DNA of 42,783 nt from an uncultured Duodenibacillus sp. (GTDB lineage Bacteria > Pseudomonadota > Gammaproteobacteria > Burkholderiales > Burkholderiaceae_F). Where the stretch lies: NCBI GenBank assembly GCA_944390715.1, contig CALXQS010000017.1:1-42783 (forward strand), given 5' to 3'. A model generated the notes under the pieces. That model did no database searches. It was not told the DNA's origin and worked only from the letters and a program-made list of their open reading frames with translations. Shown in pieces: positions 42,601 through 42,783 of the stretch; positions within the stretch are counted from its first letter, which is position 1, and each line of letters opens with the position of its first letter. The translations under genes and the position numbers were made by a program.

Positions 42601-42783
42601 ATGAAAGCAACAGATGCCCGCAGACATAGTCCTGAGAAACTAGAGGTCCTTCGCGAACATGGCTTTGCCATGCGCCGCGAGGGTTTTCGTGTCGTTGAGA
42701 TTGCCTAGGCACTGGGCGTTGTTCGAGGTACGGTTTACAAGTGGTTCCGCAACGCAGCCGCTAGTACTGAAGAACAAGCAACT
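42601..42783 (+). pseudogene. IS630-type transposase, 5' part, with internal stop, cut by window end
   Basis: The reading begins MKATDARRHSPEKLEVLREH and continues as a helix-turn-helix region (MRREGFRVVEIA, stop, ALGVVRGTVYKWFRNAAAS). TAG at 42706-42708 interrupts the frame, where a sense codon such as CAG would be expected. Downstream the same frame stays open to the window end. The layout matches the N-terminal HTH of IS630-family transposases; the DDE domain would lie outside the window. The copy is probably inactive unless the stop is suppressed or the sequence is wrong. The orientation, with the start and promoter here, makes this the left end of the element. Confidence 0.7.

Overview
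The window reads as chromosome of a Gram-negative betaproteobacterium, most likely a Sutterellaceae-type gut member of Burkholderiales. The grounds are a leuC-leuD-leuB-asd cluster, NfsA-, YddG- and TsaD-type proteins, Tat-exported proteins, an autotransporter and lipoprotein signals. This placement is inference from protein character and gene order; no rRNA or tRNA was found to confirm it. Coding density is high and both strands are used.

Layout. 1-2.2 kb: a YczE-like membrane protein gene split by an IS608-type, tnpB-only IS200/IS605 element (731-2004). Both ends of the element can be placed to the base. 2.3-4.0 kb: nitroreductase and ketopantoate-reductase-like genes. 4.3-6.0 kb: exported alkaline phosphatase. 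6.2-8.6 kb: an exported Cys-containing protein with an ABC ATPase and an FtsX/MacB-like permease. 8.8-10.4 kb: a Tat-exported HD-domain protein and a poly-Asp/Arg exported protein. 10.6-13.2 kb: PAP2 phosphatase, MarC-type and MFS membrane proteins. 13.5-16.0 kb: FeoA-FeoB fusion plus a small Cys-rich partner. 16.1-22.1 kb: pyrD, small proteins, an XRE regulator, a DinG/YoaA helicase and a basic exported coiled-coil protein. 22.4-26.6 kb: an MFS transporter and an autotransporter. 27.1-31.6 kb: asd and leuBDC. 31.9-34.7 kb: YddG-like exporter, Pro-rich lipoprotein, tsaD. 34.8-37.6 kb: class I ribonucleotide reductase. 38.1-41.0 kb: a second, split Feo system behind a Fur-type promoter. 41.4-42.8 kb: a 3-hydroxyisobutyrate-dehydrogenase-family gene and the start of an IS630-type transposase with an internal stop.

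How the genes fit together. Two ferrous-iron importers lie about 23 kb apart. One is a FeoAB fusion with no visible Fur site. The other is feoA-feoA-feoB, whose promoter spacer holds a 7-1-7 inverted repeat of Fur type. The leu/asd block serves leucine and aspartate-family amino acid synthesis. nrdA-nrdB form one unit, and both subunits appear to lack an ATP-cone.

The observations most worth a second look are: the precisely resolved IS608-like insertion with its predicted TAM and guide; a class 2 PyrD carrying Cys where Ser is expected; a 55-residue Asp/Arg block protein; and an exported HD-domain protein. No CRISPR array, tRNA, rRNA, prophage or clear new multi-gene system was seen.
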